Shown here: positions 1 to 6,259 of the stretch, piece by piece | How positions within the stretch are numbered: the stretch's first letter is position 1 | Layout of the letters: each line of letters starts with the position of its first letter | From: JALZVT01 sp964519335 | GTDB taxonomy: Bacteria; Pseudomonadota; Gammaproteobacteria; Pseudomonadales; Azotimanducaceae | Length of the DNA stretch: 12,595 nt | Assembly: GCA_964519335.1 (NCBI GenBank) | Contig: CAZFIA010000121.1 | Span: 1-12,595 of the forward strand | Direction: 5' to 3' | Made by a program: the position numbers and the translations under genes | Notes under the pieces: model-generated | Told to the model about the DNA's origin: nothing | Databases searched by the model: none | Seen by the model: only the letters and a program-made list of their open reading frames with translations

Positions 1-194
1 GGTTTGTCCGTGGAACCGAACCGGGTGGCCTCGAGCAAAATCTCAGGATCTGCAGCCGCTAACACCTGATAAGCAGACTGAACTTCCGCAGACCGGGAAT
101 CGTTCGGCCACCAGGACAGTCGCGGCCCTTGGATATCGATGCCCAGCGGATCGCTAAGGTATTCGCAACGCAAACGTTCTGGCGCTGCCAGCAT
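1..194 (-). CDS. Alpha-L-rhamnosidase (GH78), N-terminal part, cut by window edge
   Basis: Reading leftward from ATG at 194, 64 codons are open to the window edge. Residues 7-33 contain LRCEYLSDPLGIDIQGPRLS followed by WW, then QSAYQVLAAADPE. This is the characteristic start of bacterial GH78 alpha-L-rhamnosidases (family pattern: L-x-C/V-E-Y-L-x-N/D-P-L-G-I-D, P-R-L-S-W, Q-x-A-Y-Q-V-x-V/A-A), i.e. the N-terminal Ig-like domain before the catalytic barrel. Known role of the family: hydrolysis of terminal alpha-L-rhamnose from glycosides and polysaccharides. The start is supported by GGGGAG seven bases upstream (about 202-207) and an in-frame TGA just before it. No signal peptide is visible, so a cytoplasmic form is suggested. 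Catalytic residues lie outside the window. It is divergent from the VOC gene at 673 and probably unrelated to the catabolic operon. Confidence 0.75.
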   Translation of the reverse strand, partial: MLAAPERLRCEYLSDPLGIDIQGPRLSWWPNDSRSAEVQSAYQVLAAADPEILLEATRFGSTDK

Positions 195-449
195 CAAGCC
201 ACTCCCCGTAAAACCCCGATTCGTTCACCTGCCCTTCATGTTGGCAGGGGCAACATACACTGAATTAATGCGCAATATTGTACGACACGGCCGTTGGGGC
301 CAAATCGCCGTGGAACCGCACCCCATCGAGCGTATTGGGCTGCAGAGGAACCCAGAGCGGCCTCTGAGCCAGCAAGAATGGGCTCCGGGGCGTAAGTGTG
401 CACTTTCTTGAGCGGCGCGCCAAGACTGTGACACAGCCCCCAAAAAAAG

Positions 450-490
450 TGTTACCTGGGGTTGCATTGGTTGTTACTTTAGGTAACATA
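450..490 (+). promoter_or_regulatory. Candidate operator (TGTTAC-N5-GTAACA) over a possible promoter
   Basis: TGTTAC at 472-477 and GTAACA at 483-488 form a perfect 6-base inverted repeat with a 5-base centre. A further TGTTACCT at 450-457 is the perfect inverse of AGGTAACA at 481-488. So three half-sites lie within 39 bases. A weak rightward promoter can be drawn through them: TTGCAT at 462-467, a 16-base gap, TAACAT at 484-489. A palindrome across spacer and -10 is the usual geometry of a repressor operator. The binding protein is unknown; the sequence differs from the palindrome at the TetR gene. Inference only. Confidence 0.35.
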
Positions 491-533
491 CATATCGAGC
501 CCGCGCCCACAACGCCCGGGCCACAGTTTCCCT

Positions 534-578
534 GAGGGATGTCGAATCCTCCTCCCCTCCCCACTTTCGGCATCCCTC
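534..578 (+). repeat. Hairpin with pyrimidine-rich loop
   Basis: GAGGGATG at 534-541 is the exact inverse complement of CATCCCTC at 571-578. The 29-base loop is dominated by C and T (547-562 is an unbroken pyrimidine run). In a rightward transcript this would form an 8-base-pair stem just before the terminator at 594. The C-rich loop could also pair with G-rich sequence such as the AGGGG ribosome site of the next gene at 658-662. That pairing is a suggestion, not shown. Confidence 0.35.
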
Positions 579-593
579 CCCTTACCCCTCCTG

Positions 594-630
594 GGTAGGT
601 CGCGGCTCAGCCCGACCTACCTTTTTTTTT
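594..630 (+). terminator. Strong intrinsic terminator, rightward, no gene before it
   Basis: GGTAGGTCG at 594-602 pairs perfectly with CGACCTACC at 613-621. An inner GGC (604-606) and GCC (610-612) extend the stem past a one-base bulge, leaving a three-base TCA loop. Nine T residues follow at 622-630. This is a textbook rho-independent terminator for rightward transcription; on the other strand no T run follows. The only gene to its left is on the opposite strand. It therefore ends a small RNA or leader transcript from the intergenic region, or attenuates transcription into the VOC-crotonase pair. Confidence 0.8.
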
Positions 631-672
631 GGCTCGCGCTTAGACTCTGAAAAAAATAGGGGCTCAAACGCC

Positions 673-1044
673 ATGGAAATTGGAATCGGTTACGTCAATG
701 TCTTCGTTAGCAACTTTCAGAAGTCGTTGGATTTCTATCAGGCCACCCTCGGCCTGCCGCTTATTTTTTCGGACGAAGAATTTCGCTACGCGTCATTTGC
801 AACACCCGGCTCACAACTTGCGATCGTAGAAACTGATCAAGTCGAACTTCTCGGTCGCCACACCGGTGTCGGGCTAACAGTTGTCGATCTTGATGACGCT
901 CACCGCGAGCTGAAAGGCCGGGTTACTTTTGTTACTCCACCCGAGAAGCAACCCTGGGGCGGTTACATGGCGATGATTTCCGACCCGGACAACAATCTCT
1001 TTTATCTCGATCAGTTCACCAACGACAGCGGCGAAACAGCCTGA
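673..1044 (+). CDS. VOC-superfamily protein (glyoxalase/bleomycin-resistance fold)
   Basis: A 123-residue single-module VOC protein. The first half opens with GYVNVFVSNFQKSLDFYQAT (6-25), the usual strand plus helix with the FY pair; the second ends with SDPDNNLFYLDQ (103-114), the standard last beta hairpin. The length fits one VOC monomer of two beta-alpha-beta-beta-beta units that pairs as a dimer. The metal-ligand His expected in the first strand (H-x-x-x or N-H-V context) is not present, and G-V-G (65-67) stands where a second His often lies. A glyoxalase I or extradiol dioxygenase role is therefore doubtful; ligand binding or a metal-free reaction is possible. AGGGG at 658-662 is ten bases before the ATG. 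The stop TGA overlaps the presumed start of the crotonase frame, so the two are likely cotranscribed. Confidence 0.8.
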   Translation: MEIGIGYVNVFVSNFQKSLDFYQATLGLPLIFSDEEFRYASFATPGSQLAIVETDQVELLGRHTGVGLTVVDLDDAHRELKGRVTFVTPPEKQPWGGYMAMISDPDNNLFYLDQFTNDSGETA

Positions 1045-1091
1045 CCTCCAGCATCGAAAAGCTAGCGCTTGAACATCTGCACGTTACTCGA

Positions 1092-1793
1092 GTGGGCGCC
1101 ATCGTGCAGGTGGAGTTTGCTCGCCCCGACGTCGCCAACGCGCTGAACTACACACACCTGCACGACATCGAAACGGTTTCACTGGCGTTGCGCGACGACG
1201 AACAGTGCCGCGCGGTGGTTTTCACAGGCCAGGGTAAACACTTCTCTAGTGGCGCAGACCTGCGTACGCCCGGTATCGAATATGATGGCAGTCTGTTAAT
1301 GCGGCGACGCAAGAACCGCATCGGCCAACGCGCAGTGCAGGCCGTCTTAGGTATCGATCAAATCACCGTCGCCGCCTGGCAAGGCGCTGCCGTGGGAGGT
1401 GGCGCCTGTCTTGCCACCGCCATGGACTTTCGAATCGGTGCAACGGGCTGCTTTATGCAGTACCCAGAGATTGATATCGGCATGAATCTTATGTGGAAGA
1501 GCCTGCCGCTTATCGTTGACCTGGTTGGTCCGGCTCGCGCAAAGCGCTTGGTTGTTGGCGGCGAACGCATTCACGACGAAACACTGCTGCAGTGGGGCGT
1601 GCTTGATGACCTGGTTACGCCAGAAGAACTAAACACTTGTGCGCATAAGCTCGCCGAACAGTATGCAGCCAAGCCACCCATCGCTGCGCAAATGATAAAA
1701 CAGTCAATCAATGCACTGTGCTCGCCAGCAGGTGAGGCCATCATGCACATGGATGTCGATCAGAATTTGCTCACGCGACAAACAGACGAGTAG
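1092..1793 (+). CDS. Enoyl-CoA hydratase/isomerase (crotonase) family; true start probably upstream
   Basis: Crotonase-fold protein. VAAWQGAAVGGGACLATAMD (93-112) is the oxyanion-hole and active-site helix, with GKHFSSGADL (48-57) before it and YPEIDIG (124-130) after. In true enoyl-CoA hydratases two Glu residues act; here the first site (GG-x-E) is Cys106, while the second, Glu126, is kept. It may be an isomerase, hydrolase or one-Glu hydratase rather than a standard hydratase. GTG at 1092 is the first usual start, but it has no ribosome site and cuts off the family's first strand. In the same frame, from 1041 to 1091, the sequence reads as a plausible crotonase N-terminus (TSSIEKLALEHLHVTR). 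That frame begins with CTG at 1041, overlapping the VOC stop as CTGA. It ends 10 bases before the convergent Rieske gene. Confidence 0.85.
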   Translation: MGAIVQVEFARPDVANALNYTHLHDIETVSLALRDDEQCRAVVFTGQGKHFSSGADLRTPGIEYDGSLLMRRRKNRIGQRAVQAVLGIDQITVAAWQGAAVGGGACLATAMDFRIGATGCFMQYPEIDIGMNLMWKSLPLIVDLVGPARAKRLVVGGERIHDETLLQWGVLDDLVTPEELNTCAHKLAEQYAAKPPIAAQMIKQSINALCSPAGEAIMHMDVDQNLLTRQTDE

Positions 1794-1803
1794 ACAAACT
1801 CGG

Positions 1804-2643
1804 CTAGAGCTGGCTCTTGATTGTAATGCCTTGCGCGCTCTCTTCGACAAGAGGCGCTGCACGCAACGAACACTGGCTAGCTCCGCGTGCGCCATTAAGC
1901 TCAGTGTTAACGCGCTCGCCATCACTAAGTCGAAATCGATAACCATGCCATGGGCAGGTAATCTCACCGGATTCTATTGCCGCATCTTCAAGCGGACCCA
2001 ATTGATGCGGGCATAACGCGGCGTGTGCAACCAGCGCATTATCGACTTCACGCAATACGTGGGGTCGCCCGACCAGATCAAACAAATGCGGCAGGCTTAG
2101 TTCTGATCGCGGCGCCAATACAACTTCAGTTTCGGTACTAGAGGCGATGCGCTGGTCCAGCTCTCGTTGCCGCCTAAGCATCATCGCCTCGTCTTCGTCA
2201 TAAAGCTGGTGATAAAGATCGGTGTAGACCTTACCAATCTGATCTCGATTGTCGCTGTTTGCACCCGGCACAAAAAAGTCGACCACAATCTCAAGCGTTC
2301 GCTCGGCGGTCACGAACACATGCGTCCAAATTTCGCTGCCTGTGGCCCCGCCCTCGATATTGCGGGTAATCCACCGCCGCGAATCTCGGTCGAGCCGCAG
2401 CTCAATCAACGAATCGCGCCCCTTGCCGTCTTTAAGTGCCGCGCGCCAGCCCCAGCTTCCTGCATCTACACATTCAATTGCTGAGAAGCTGCCGCTGTGG
2501 ACGTAGGGAAGGTGCTCCCAGTCGAGCGCGTTTTCATACATGCGTTCAAGACTCACGTTCATCACCCGACGATAAGTACCGACATGAGGAATCTGCGTGT
2601 CTGGGTTGGCCTTCTCGCGGGTAGAGGTGCGGACTTCAGTCAT
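1804..2643 (-). CDS. Rieske [2Fe-2S] oxygenase-like protein with reversed domain order
   Basis: 279 residues. The C-terminal part is a Rieske domain: C211-P-H213, then C230-P-W-H233, in the C-x-H...C-x-x-H pattern that binds a [2Fe-2S] cluster. The N-terminal part (about 25-170) resembles the catalytic SRPBCC domain of Rieske non-haem iron oxygenases. NALDWEHLPYVH (38-49) matches the N-x-x-D-x-x-H-x-x-x-x-H iron motif exactly (His44, His49), and YDEDEAMMLRRQ (148-159) resembles the segment that supplies the third, acidic ligand (Asp149 or Asp151). In classical oxygenase alpha subunits the Rieske domain comes first; here it comes last, and the protein is short. A reductase partner is not in the window. 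GAGG at 2649-2652 precedes the ATG. Inferred role: oxygenation or demethylation within this catabolic locus. A non-catalytic ferredoxin-like role cannot be excluded. Confidence 0.8.
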   Translation of the reverse strand: MTEVRTSTREKANPDTQIPHVGTYRRVMNVSLERMYENALDWEHLPYVHSGSFSAIECVDAGSWGWRAALKDGKGRDSLIELRLDRDSRRWITRNIEGGATGSEIWTHVFVTAERTLEIVVDFFVPGANSDNRDQIGKVYTDLYHQLYDEDEAMMLRRQRELDQRIASSTETEVVLAPRSELSLPHLFDLVGRPHVLREVDNALVAHAALCPHQLGPLEDAAIESGEITCPWHGYRFRLSDGERVNTELNGARGASQCSLRAAPLVEESAQGITIKSQL

Positions 2644-2712
2644 GGGAACCTCGAAATATAGTGATTACAGCAGCTACAATCATCTAACCCACCGCGTTCA
2701 GGAGCAACACCT
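2644..2712. promoter_or_regulatory. Divergent promoter region between Rieske and crotonase genes
   Basis: A 69-base gap between two divergent starts must hold both promoters. TACAAT at 2675-2680 (+) matches five of six -10 positions, and TATATT at 2655-2660 (-) matches five of six. Neither has a good -35 at 16-18 bases, which suggests activator dependence or alternative sigma use. Ribosome sites are AGGAG at 2700-2704 (+) and GAGG at 2649-2652 (-). Confidence 0.4.
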
Positions 2713-3549
2713 ATGACAGCCAAATCAACCCTCGACACCGGCACCAATGAGCTTCTGTGTCATTTGGAGAATCGAGTGGCCACCATCACGCTCAACCGGC
2801 CAGAAAAGCGCAATGCGCTATCTGACTATCTGACACCTGCTCTGCGCTCAATGCTTAAAGCTCTGGATACCCGCTCTGACGTCGGCTGCGTCGTTATCAC
2901 TGGTGCGGGAACCACGTTTTGCGCCGGCGGCGACGTGTCGGGCATGGGCAGCAAAGGCGGCGAAGAAAAGAAAGATGCACCCAAACCTTCTCGCGAAGAT
3001 CGAATTCGCGAACTACAGATAAAACAAGCCACGCTAACGCTGCGCCTGCACGAAATGACCAAACCCACCATAGCCGCGTTACCCGGTGCCGCCGCTGGCG
3101 CAGGCCTATCTATCGCGCTCGCCTGCGACATGCGCATCGCCGCAGAAAACGCCTTTATTACTACCGCCTTCAGAAACGTAGGATTATCCGGTGACTACGG
3201 ATGCAGTTGGTTCATGACGCAACTGGCCGGACCTGCGGTGGCTAAAGAGTTGTTTTTTAGTTCGCGCCGCGTCACGGCTGCAGAGTGCGTGTCGCTTGGG
3301 CTGGTTAATCGCGTGGTAGCGCCCGACCAGCTGCAGGAAGAAGTTAGAGAGCTTGCCGAAAACATCGCAAACGGACCGGCACTTGCCCAGCGGTTTATGA
3401 AAGAGAACCTGAATCGAGCGCTAACTCAAGACCTTAAAACCTGCCTGGACATGGAAGCAGACCGGTTGATCCGATCAACAAGCTCGCCGGATCACTCTGA
3501 AGCGGTGAACGCCTTTATGGAAAAGCGTACACCTGTCTTTAACACCTGA
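2713..3549 (+). CDS. Crotonase-family isomerase/hydratase, PaaG-like active site
   Basis: 278 residues, full length for the family. ATITLNRPEKRNALS (23-37) is the first strand and turn; CAGGD (70-74) and PGAAAGAGLSIALACD (124-139) form the oxyanion hole and active-site helix. Both Glu residues of classical enoyl-CoA hydratase are missing: Ser133 is at the first site and TTAFRNVG replaces the P-E motif. GLSGDYGCSW (158-167) instead places Asp161 where PaaG-type delta3-delta2 isomerases carry a catalytic Asp. Isomerisation of an unsaturated or ring-derived acyl-CoA is therefore the better guess than plain hydration. A charged insert (80-97, Lys/Glu-rich) lies after the CAGGD turn, as in many family members. 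AGGAG lies eight bases before the ATG. It is divergent from the Rieske gene and ends 9 bases before the convergent secreted VOC gene. Confidence 0.88.
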   Translation: MTAKSTLDTGTNELLCHLENRVATITLNRPEKRNALSDYLTPALRSMLKALDTRSDVGCVVITGAGTTFCAGGDVSGMGSKGGEEKKDAPKPSREDRIRELQIKQATLTLRLHEMTKPTIAALPGAAAGAGLSIALACDMRIAAENAFITTAFRNVGLSGDYGCSWFMTQLAGPAVAKELFFSSRRVTAAECVSLGLVNRVVAPDQLQEEVRELAENIANGPALAQRFMKENLNRALTQDLKTCLDMEADRLIRSTSSPDHSEAVNAFMEKRTPVFNT

Positions 3550-3558
3550 CACACAGCA

Positions 3559-4053
3559 CTAGTTCGCCTTTGGCACGTGTTGATCAATGAGGATGTGGTT
3601 TCCGTCTGGATCTACCAATGTGAAACTTGCAGGACCCGTCTCGCCCGCCTCTGCTTCAGTGGTTAACTCAACGCCGCTCGCCTTGAGCTTGCTTTGCAAC
3701 TCGCGAACATCTTCAAACTGCGCCAGCGGCTCAGCACGTTCATTCCAACCCGGATTAAAGGTCATGATGTTCTGCTCTAACATGCCTTGAAACAGTCCGA
3801 TGGTGGTGCTGCCATTTCTTAGGATCAACCAGTTCTGTTCAACATTACCGCCCGCGGCCTCAAAACCCAGCTTTTCGTAGAATTCCTTAGAGGCCTTGAT
3901 ATCTTTCACCGCAAGGCTGGTAGAGAAGGTTCCTAGTTGCAAAGCACTCTCCTTTGGGGTCGGTTCTAGATGGTCGTTGGCGCTGACATCAAGTGCATTC
4001 AAAGAGACACTGATTGCGAAAGCCGTAAAAGCGATGGTAGCTGGTATATTCAT
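3559..4053 (-). CDS. VOC-family protein with N-terminal signal peptide
   Basis: 164 residues. Residues 1-25 look like a Sec signal peptide: a hydrophobic core (about 4-20) and a V-S-A/N-D cleavage site after Ala25. There is no Lys or Arg before the core, which is atypical. Residues 40-160 are one VOC module: STSLAVKDIKASKEFYEKLG (44-63) and FTLVDPDGNHILIDQH (144-159). Most relatives with this kind of module are cytoplasmic, so export would be unusual; periplasmic binding or modification of a small molecule is inferred. AGGAGA lies just before the ATG. It is divergent from the AraC-type regulator at 4131, a common arrangement when a regulator controls its neighbour. If the signal-like segment is spurious, translation could not easily start elsewhere, since no good downstream ATG precedes the fold. 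Confidence 0.8.
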   Translation of the reverse strand: MNIPATIAFTAFAISVSLNALDVSANDHLEPTPKESALQLGTFSTSLAVKDIKASKEFYEKLGFEAAGGNVEQNWLILRNGSTTIGLFQGMLEQNIMTFNPGWNERAEPLAQFEDVRELQSKLKASGVELTTEAEAGETGPASFTLVDPDGNHILIDQHVPKAN

Positions 4054-4130
4054 GGTCTATCTCCTGAACTATTGATCATGACAAACTTGTGACTAGAGCG
4101 CTTGCCAAATCTTGCGATGAGCCGAATCCA
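4054..4130. promoter_or_regulatory. Divergent control region of secreted VOC and AraC-type genes
   Basis: A 77-base divergent gap if the regulator starts at ATG 4131. AGGAGA (plus-strand TCTCCT, about 4060-4065) is the ribosome site of the leftward gene. A short imperfect inverted repeat, ACAA-N2-TTGT, lies around 4081-4090 and could be part of a regulator site. No convincing -35/-10 pair was found on either strand. Confidence 0.3.
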
Positions 4131-5039
4131 ATGAAAAATGCGCCGGTCGACTATATCCAGCGCACCAACACAGCGCTTGATCACATTTTACAAAACCTCG
4201 ATGGCAACCTTAGCCTGGACGAAGTCGCGCAAGTTGCCGATTTCTCACCCCATCACTTTCATCGAGTGTTTCGGAGCCTTGTCGGTGAGACCCTAAATCA
4301 GTTTGTTAAGCGATTGCGCCTTGAACGCGCTGTTTATCTGATGTCGCACACGGCTAACAAGTCGTTAACCTCGATCGCCCTGGAATGCGGCTTCTCATCC
4401 TCCTCTGACTTTTCTCGCAGCTTTAAGGCCCACTACAAGGTCGCGCCGAGCGGATTTGATGTGCAACAGTTTCGCGACAACCGTCGAGAAGAATTCGAAG
4501 GAATACTCTCGTCTTTCGACAACGGACAACAACTTGAGCGGCTCCCAGCGGGCGAAAACCCGGATGGGTTCGAGGCAAAATTGCGCACTATTCCAAGTTG
4601 CACAGTGGCCTACATTCGCGTGGCAGATCCTTATGCGTCTTCTGGCGTCGTTGATGCCTGTGGCCGCTTAGTCGATTGGGCAGAGCAACGGGGCTTCGCC
4701 GACGGCCAGTGGCTGGGGTATCAGTGGGATGATCCGGAGATTGTTGCCCTAAAAGACTGCCGTTACGACGTGGCGGTGGTGATAGATGACGATAACGCCG
4801 ACTTCCAATCAGAAGGCGAAATTGGTCGGTACCAGTTCCCGGCCATGCGGGTCGCCGAGGTACCCATTGCGGGCGACGCTCATCTCGAACTGCGCGCCAT
4901 CGACTGGCTATTTGGCACCTGGCTGCCCAGAAGCGGGTATGAACCAGACGATCAGCCGGCCTTTGAAGCCTGGGACGGTCGCCCGTTTGCACACGGGCTT
5001 GAACACTTTGAGTTGAGGTGTCAGCTACCGATCAAGTAG
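4131..5039 (+). CDS. AraC-family regulator with GyrI-like effector domain
   Basis: 302 residues from ATG 4131; a GTG at 4089 would add 14 residues but has no ribosome site, and the DNA-binding domain begins only after the ATG. The first ~110 residues hold two helix-turn-helix units: LSLDEVAQVADFSPHHFHRV and, after FVKRLRLERAVYLM, LTSIALECGFSSSSDFSRSF, the signature of AraC/XylS DNA binding at the N-terminus. From about residue 145 (CTVAYIRVADPY onward, to the HFELRCQLPIK end) the sequence fits the GyrI-like small-molecule-binding domain. The order HTH first and GyrI second is that of the Rob type, where the C-terminal domain senses hydrophobic compounds. It probably controls the divergent secreted VOC gene and perhaps itself. 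It ends 28 bases before the convergent amidohydrolase. Confidence 0.88.
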   Translation: MKNAPVDYIQRTNTALDHILQNLDGNLSLDEVAQVADFSPHHFHRVFRSLVGETLNQFVKRLRLERAVYLMSHTANKSLTSIALECGFSSSSDFSRSFKAHYKVAPSGFDVQQFRDNRREEFEGILSSFDNGQQLERLPAGENPDGFEAKLRTIPSCTVAYIRVADPYASSGVVDACGRLVDWAEQRGFADGQWLGYQWDDPEIVALKDCRYDVAVVIDDDNADFQSEGEIGRYQFPAMRVAEVPIAGDAHLELRAIDWLFGTWLPRSGYEPDDQPAFEAWDGRPFAHGLEHFELRCQLPIK

Positions 5040-5067
5040 TACGCAGATAGCCGTCTAGCTTGAATAC

Positions 5068-6249
5068 CTATAGAGAATACAAGTTAGCGACGTTAGTCCG
5101 AGTGATCTTGTCTCGGGTCTCGGCGCTGTAGTTCTCAAACATCTCGTTTAGCACATCGGTAGAGCACGGCCAGGTTGAATCGGTGTGCGGGTAATCAGAC
5201 CCCCACAGCAGGCTTTCTTCCCCTATAAGCTCACGGGTGCCTAGTGCCGCGGTATCGTCTTCGATAGTTGCAAAAAACTGCCGCTTCCAAATTTCTAAAA
5301 CGTCTACAGGTTTAGAGCTAGAGGAGTCTTTGGCAAACTCACGCGCCCAGCCCTGCTGCACCTTGTCGAGCCAATGTGCAATCCAGCCGGCGTTAAACTC
5401 TGCAAGCACAAACTTAAGCCTGGGAAACTTTGCGCACACACCACGCACCATCAGCTCAACCAGGGTGTCGTGGATAAGCGCAGAACTACCAGCGTACTGA
5501 ACCACCGGATCTCGGCTTGCAGATGCCTTTAACCAATCGGGAGCGTGCGACATGCAGGCAACGTGAAACGCAACCGGCAAGCCGGCCTCTTCCGCCAACG
5601 CCCACATCGGATCGTAATCGTCATCACTATAACGACGATCACGCGGCGCGTTGCTCGGAATGACAATCCCCTTGTAGCCTAGTTTGATAACACGCTCGAG
5701 TTCGGCAACGGCCGCTTCCGGCCGCTGTACGGGCAAGGCTGCCAATCCAATGAGACGCCCTTTCGATGCAACGTATTGATCGTGCATCCAGTTGTTGTAG
5801 TTTTGTTGCAGCGCAACCATCAAATCCAAATTGGGCAGGCTGAACATTGGAAACCAGCCCGGGTACAGAATCTCTGCAGCCACACCATCAATGTCTTGAT
5901 CGTCTGGCCGACGCGCCCCATCGGTGAGCCCTTTGCGCATCGCCGCGTAGCCGCCTTTGAAGTAGGCCTGAATTTCCGGGTCGTCGATCGAACCGGCACC
6001 GGGTTTAGACGCGTGCTCGCGAGGCAATGGAGTTGCGTAATCAAGACGCGTACCCGCCAGCGCCATTACCGCAATATTACGCGAGCGTTTGGGTAGATTA
6101 GGTATGGTGATGGCGTCACCCGCACCTTCTGTACTCACCACTCTCGGGGCATCGTCACCGAACTTTTCAGGCAATCCCTCGAACACTTCGGGGCCTTCTA
6201 AAGCGTGTGAATCGGCCGAAATAGGTCGCGGATCGTTGAGAAGACTCAT
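5068..6249 (-). CDS. Amidohydrolase_2 family metal-dependent hydrolase/decarboxylase
   Basis: 393 residues from ATG 6249, chosen over a TTG at 6282 because AGAGG lies seven bases before it and it starts 10 bases after the nitroreductase stop. The TIM-barrel family includes ACMSD and resorcylate decarboxylases. Visible metal-site elements: D13-x-H15 in ISADSHALEGPE (replacing the usual H-x-H), His229 in PVAFHVACMSH, and Asp352 in LLWGSDYPHTDS, the conserved C-terminal Asp. KFVLAEFNAGW (279-289) is the usual strand before the sixth barrel helix. Family members decarboxylate or hydrolyse ring-cleavage and carboxylated aromatic products. As the last gene of the leftward operon it probably acts on a late intermediate. 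The exact reaction is not readable. Confidence 0.85.
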   Translation of the reverse strand: MSLLNDPRPISADSHALEGPEVFEGLPEKFGDDAPRVVSTEGAGDAITIPNLPKRSRNIAVMALAGTRLDYATPLPREHASKPGAGSIDDPEIQAYFKGGYAAMRKGLTDGARRPDDQDIDGVAAEILYPGWFPMFSLPNLDLMVALQQNYNNWMHDQYVASKGRLIGLAALPVQRPEAAVAELERVIKLGYKGIVIPSNAPRDRRYSDDDYDPMWALAEEAGLPVAFHVACMSHAPDWLKASASRDPVVQYAGSSALIHDTLVELMVRGVCAKFPRLKFVLAEFNAGWIAHWLDKVQQGWAREFAKDSSSSKPVDVLEIWKRQFFATIEDDTAALGTRELIGEESLLWGSDYPHTDSTWPCSTDVLNEMFENYSAETRDKITRTNVANLYSL

Positions 6250-6259
6250 GAGCTTGCCT

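Larger units (their letters stand above)
195..672. other. Intergenic region with regulatory structure
   Basis: This 478-base stretch separates the leftward rhamnosidase from the rightward VOC gene. I found no convincing gene on either strand; the short open frames lack ribosome sites and recognisable protein sequence. It holds the TGTTAC palindrome set (450-490), a hairpin with a pyrimidine-rich loop (534-578) and an intrinsic terminator (594-630), listed separately. On the minus strand TACAAT around 278-283 could be a -10 box for the rhamnosidase gene, but its TTGGCC -35 is only 15 bases away, so this is weak. Confidence 0.5.

Noticed and set aside
139..411. Open frame of 90 codons on the plus strand (and two minus-strand frames over 225-573)
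   Set aside because: It overlaps the rhamnosidase start, has no ribosome site, and gives Arg/Pro/Ser-rich low-information protein without a recognisable domain.
673..1793. Programmed -1 frameshift fusing the VOC protein and the crotonase
   Set aside because: The junction at 1033-1044 has no X-XXY-YYZ slippery heptamer, and the two are independent folds normally encoded separately.
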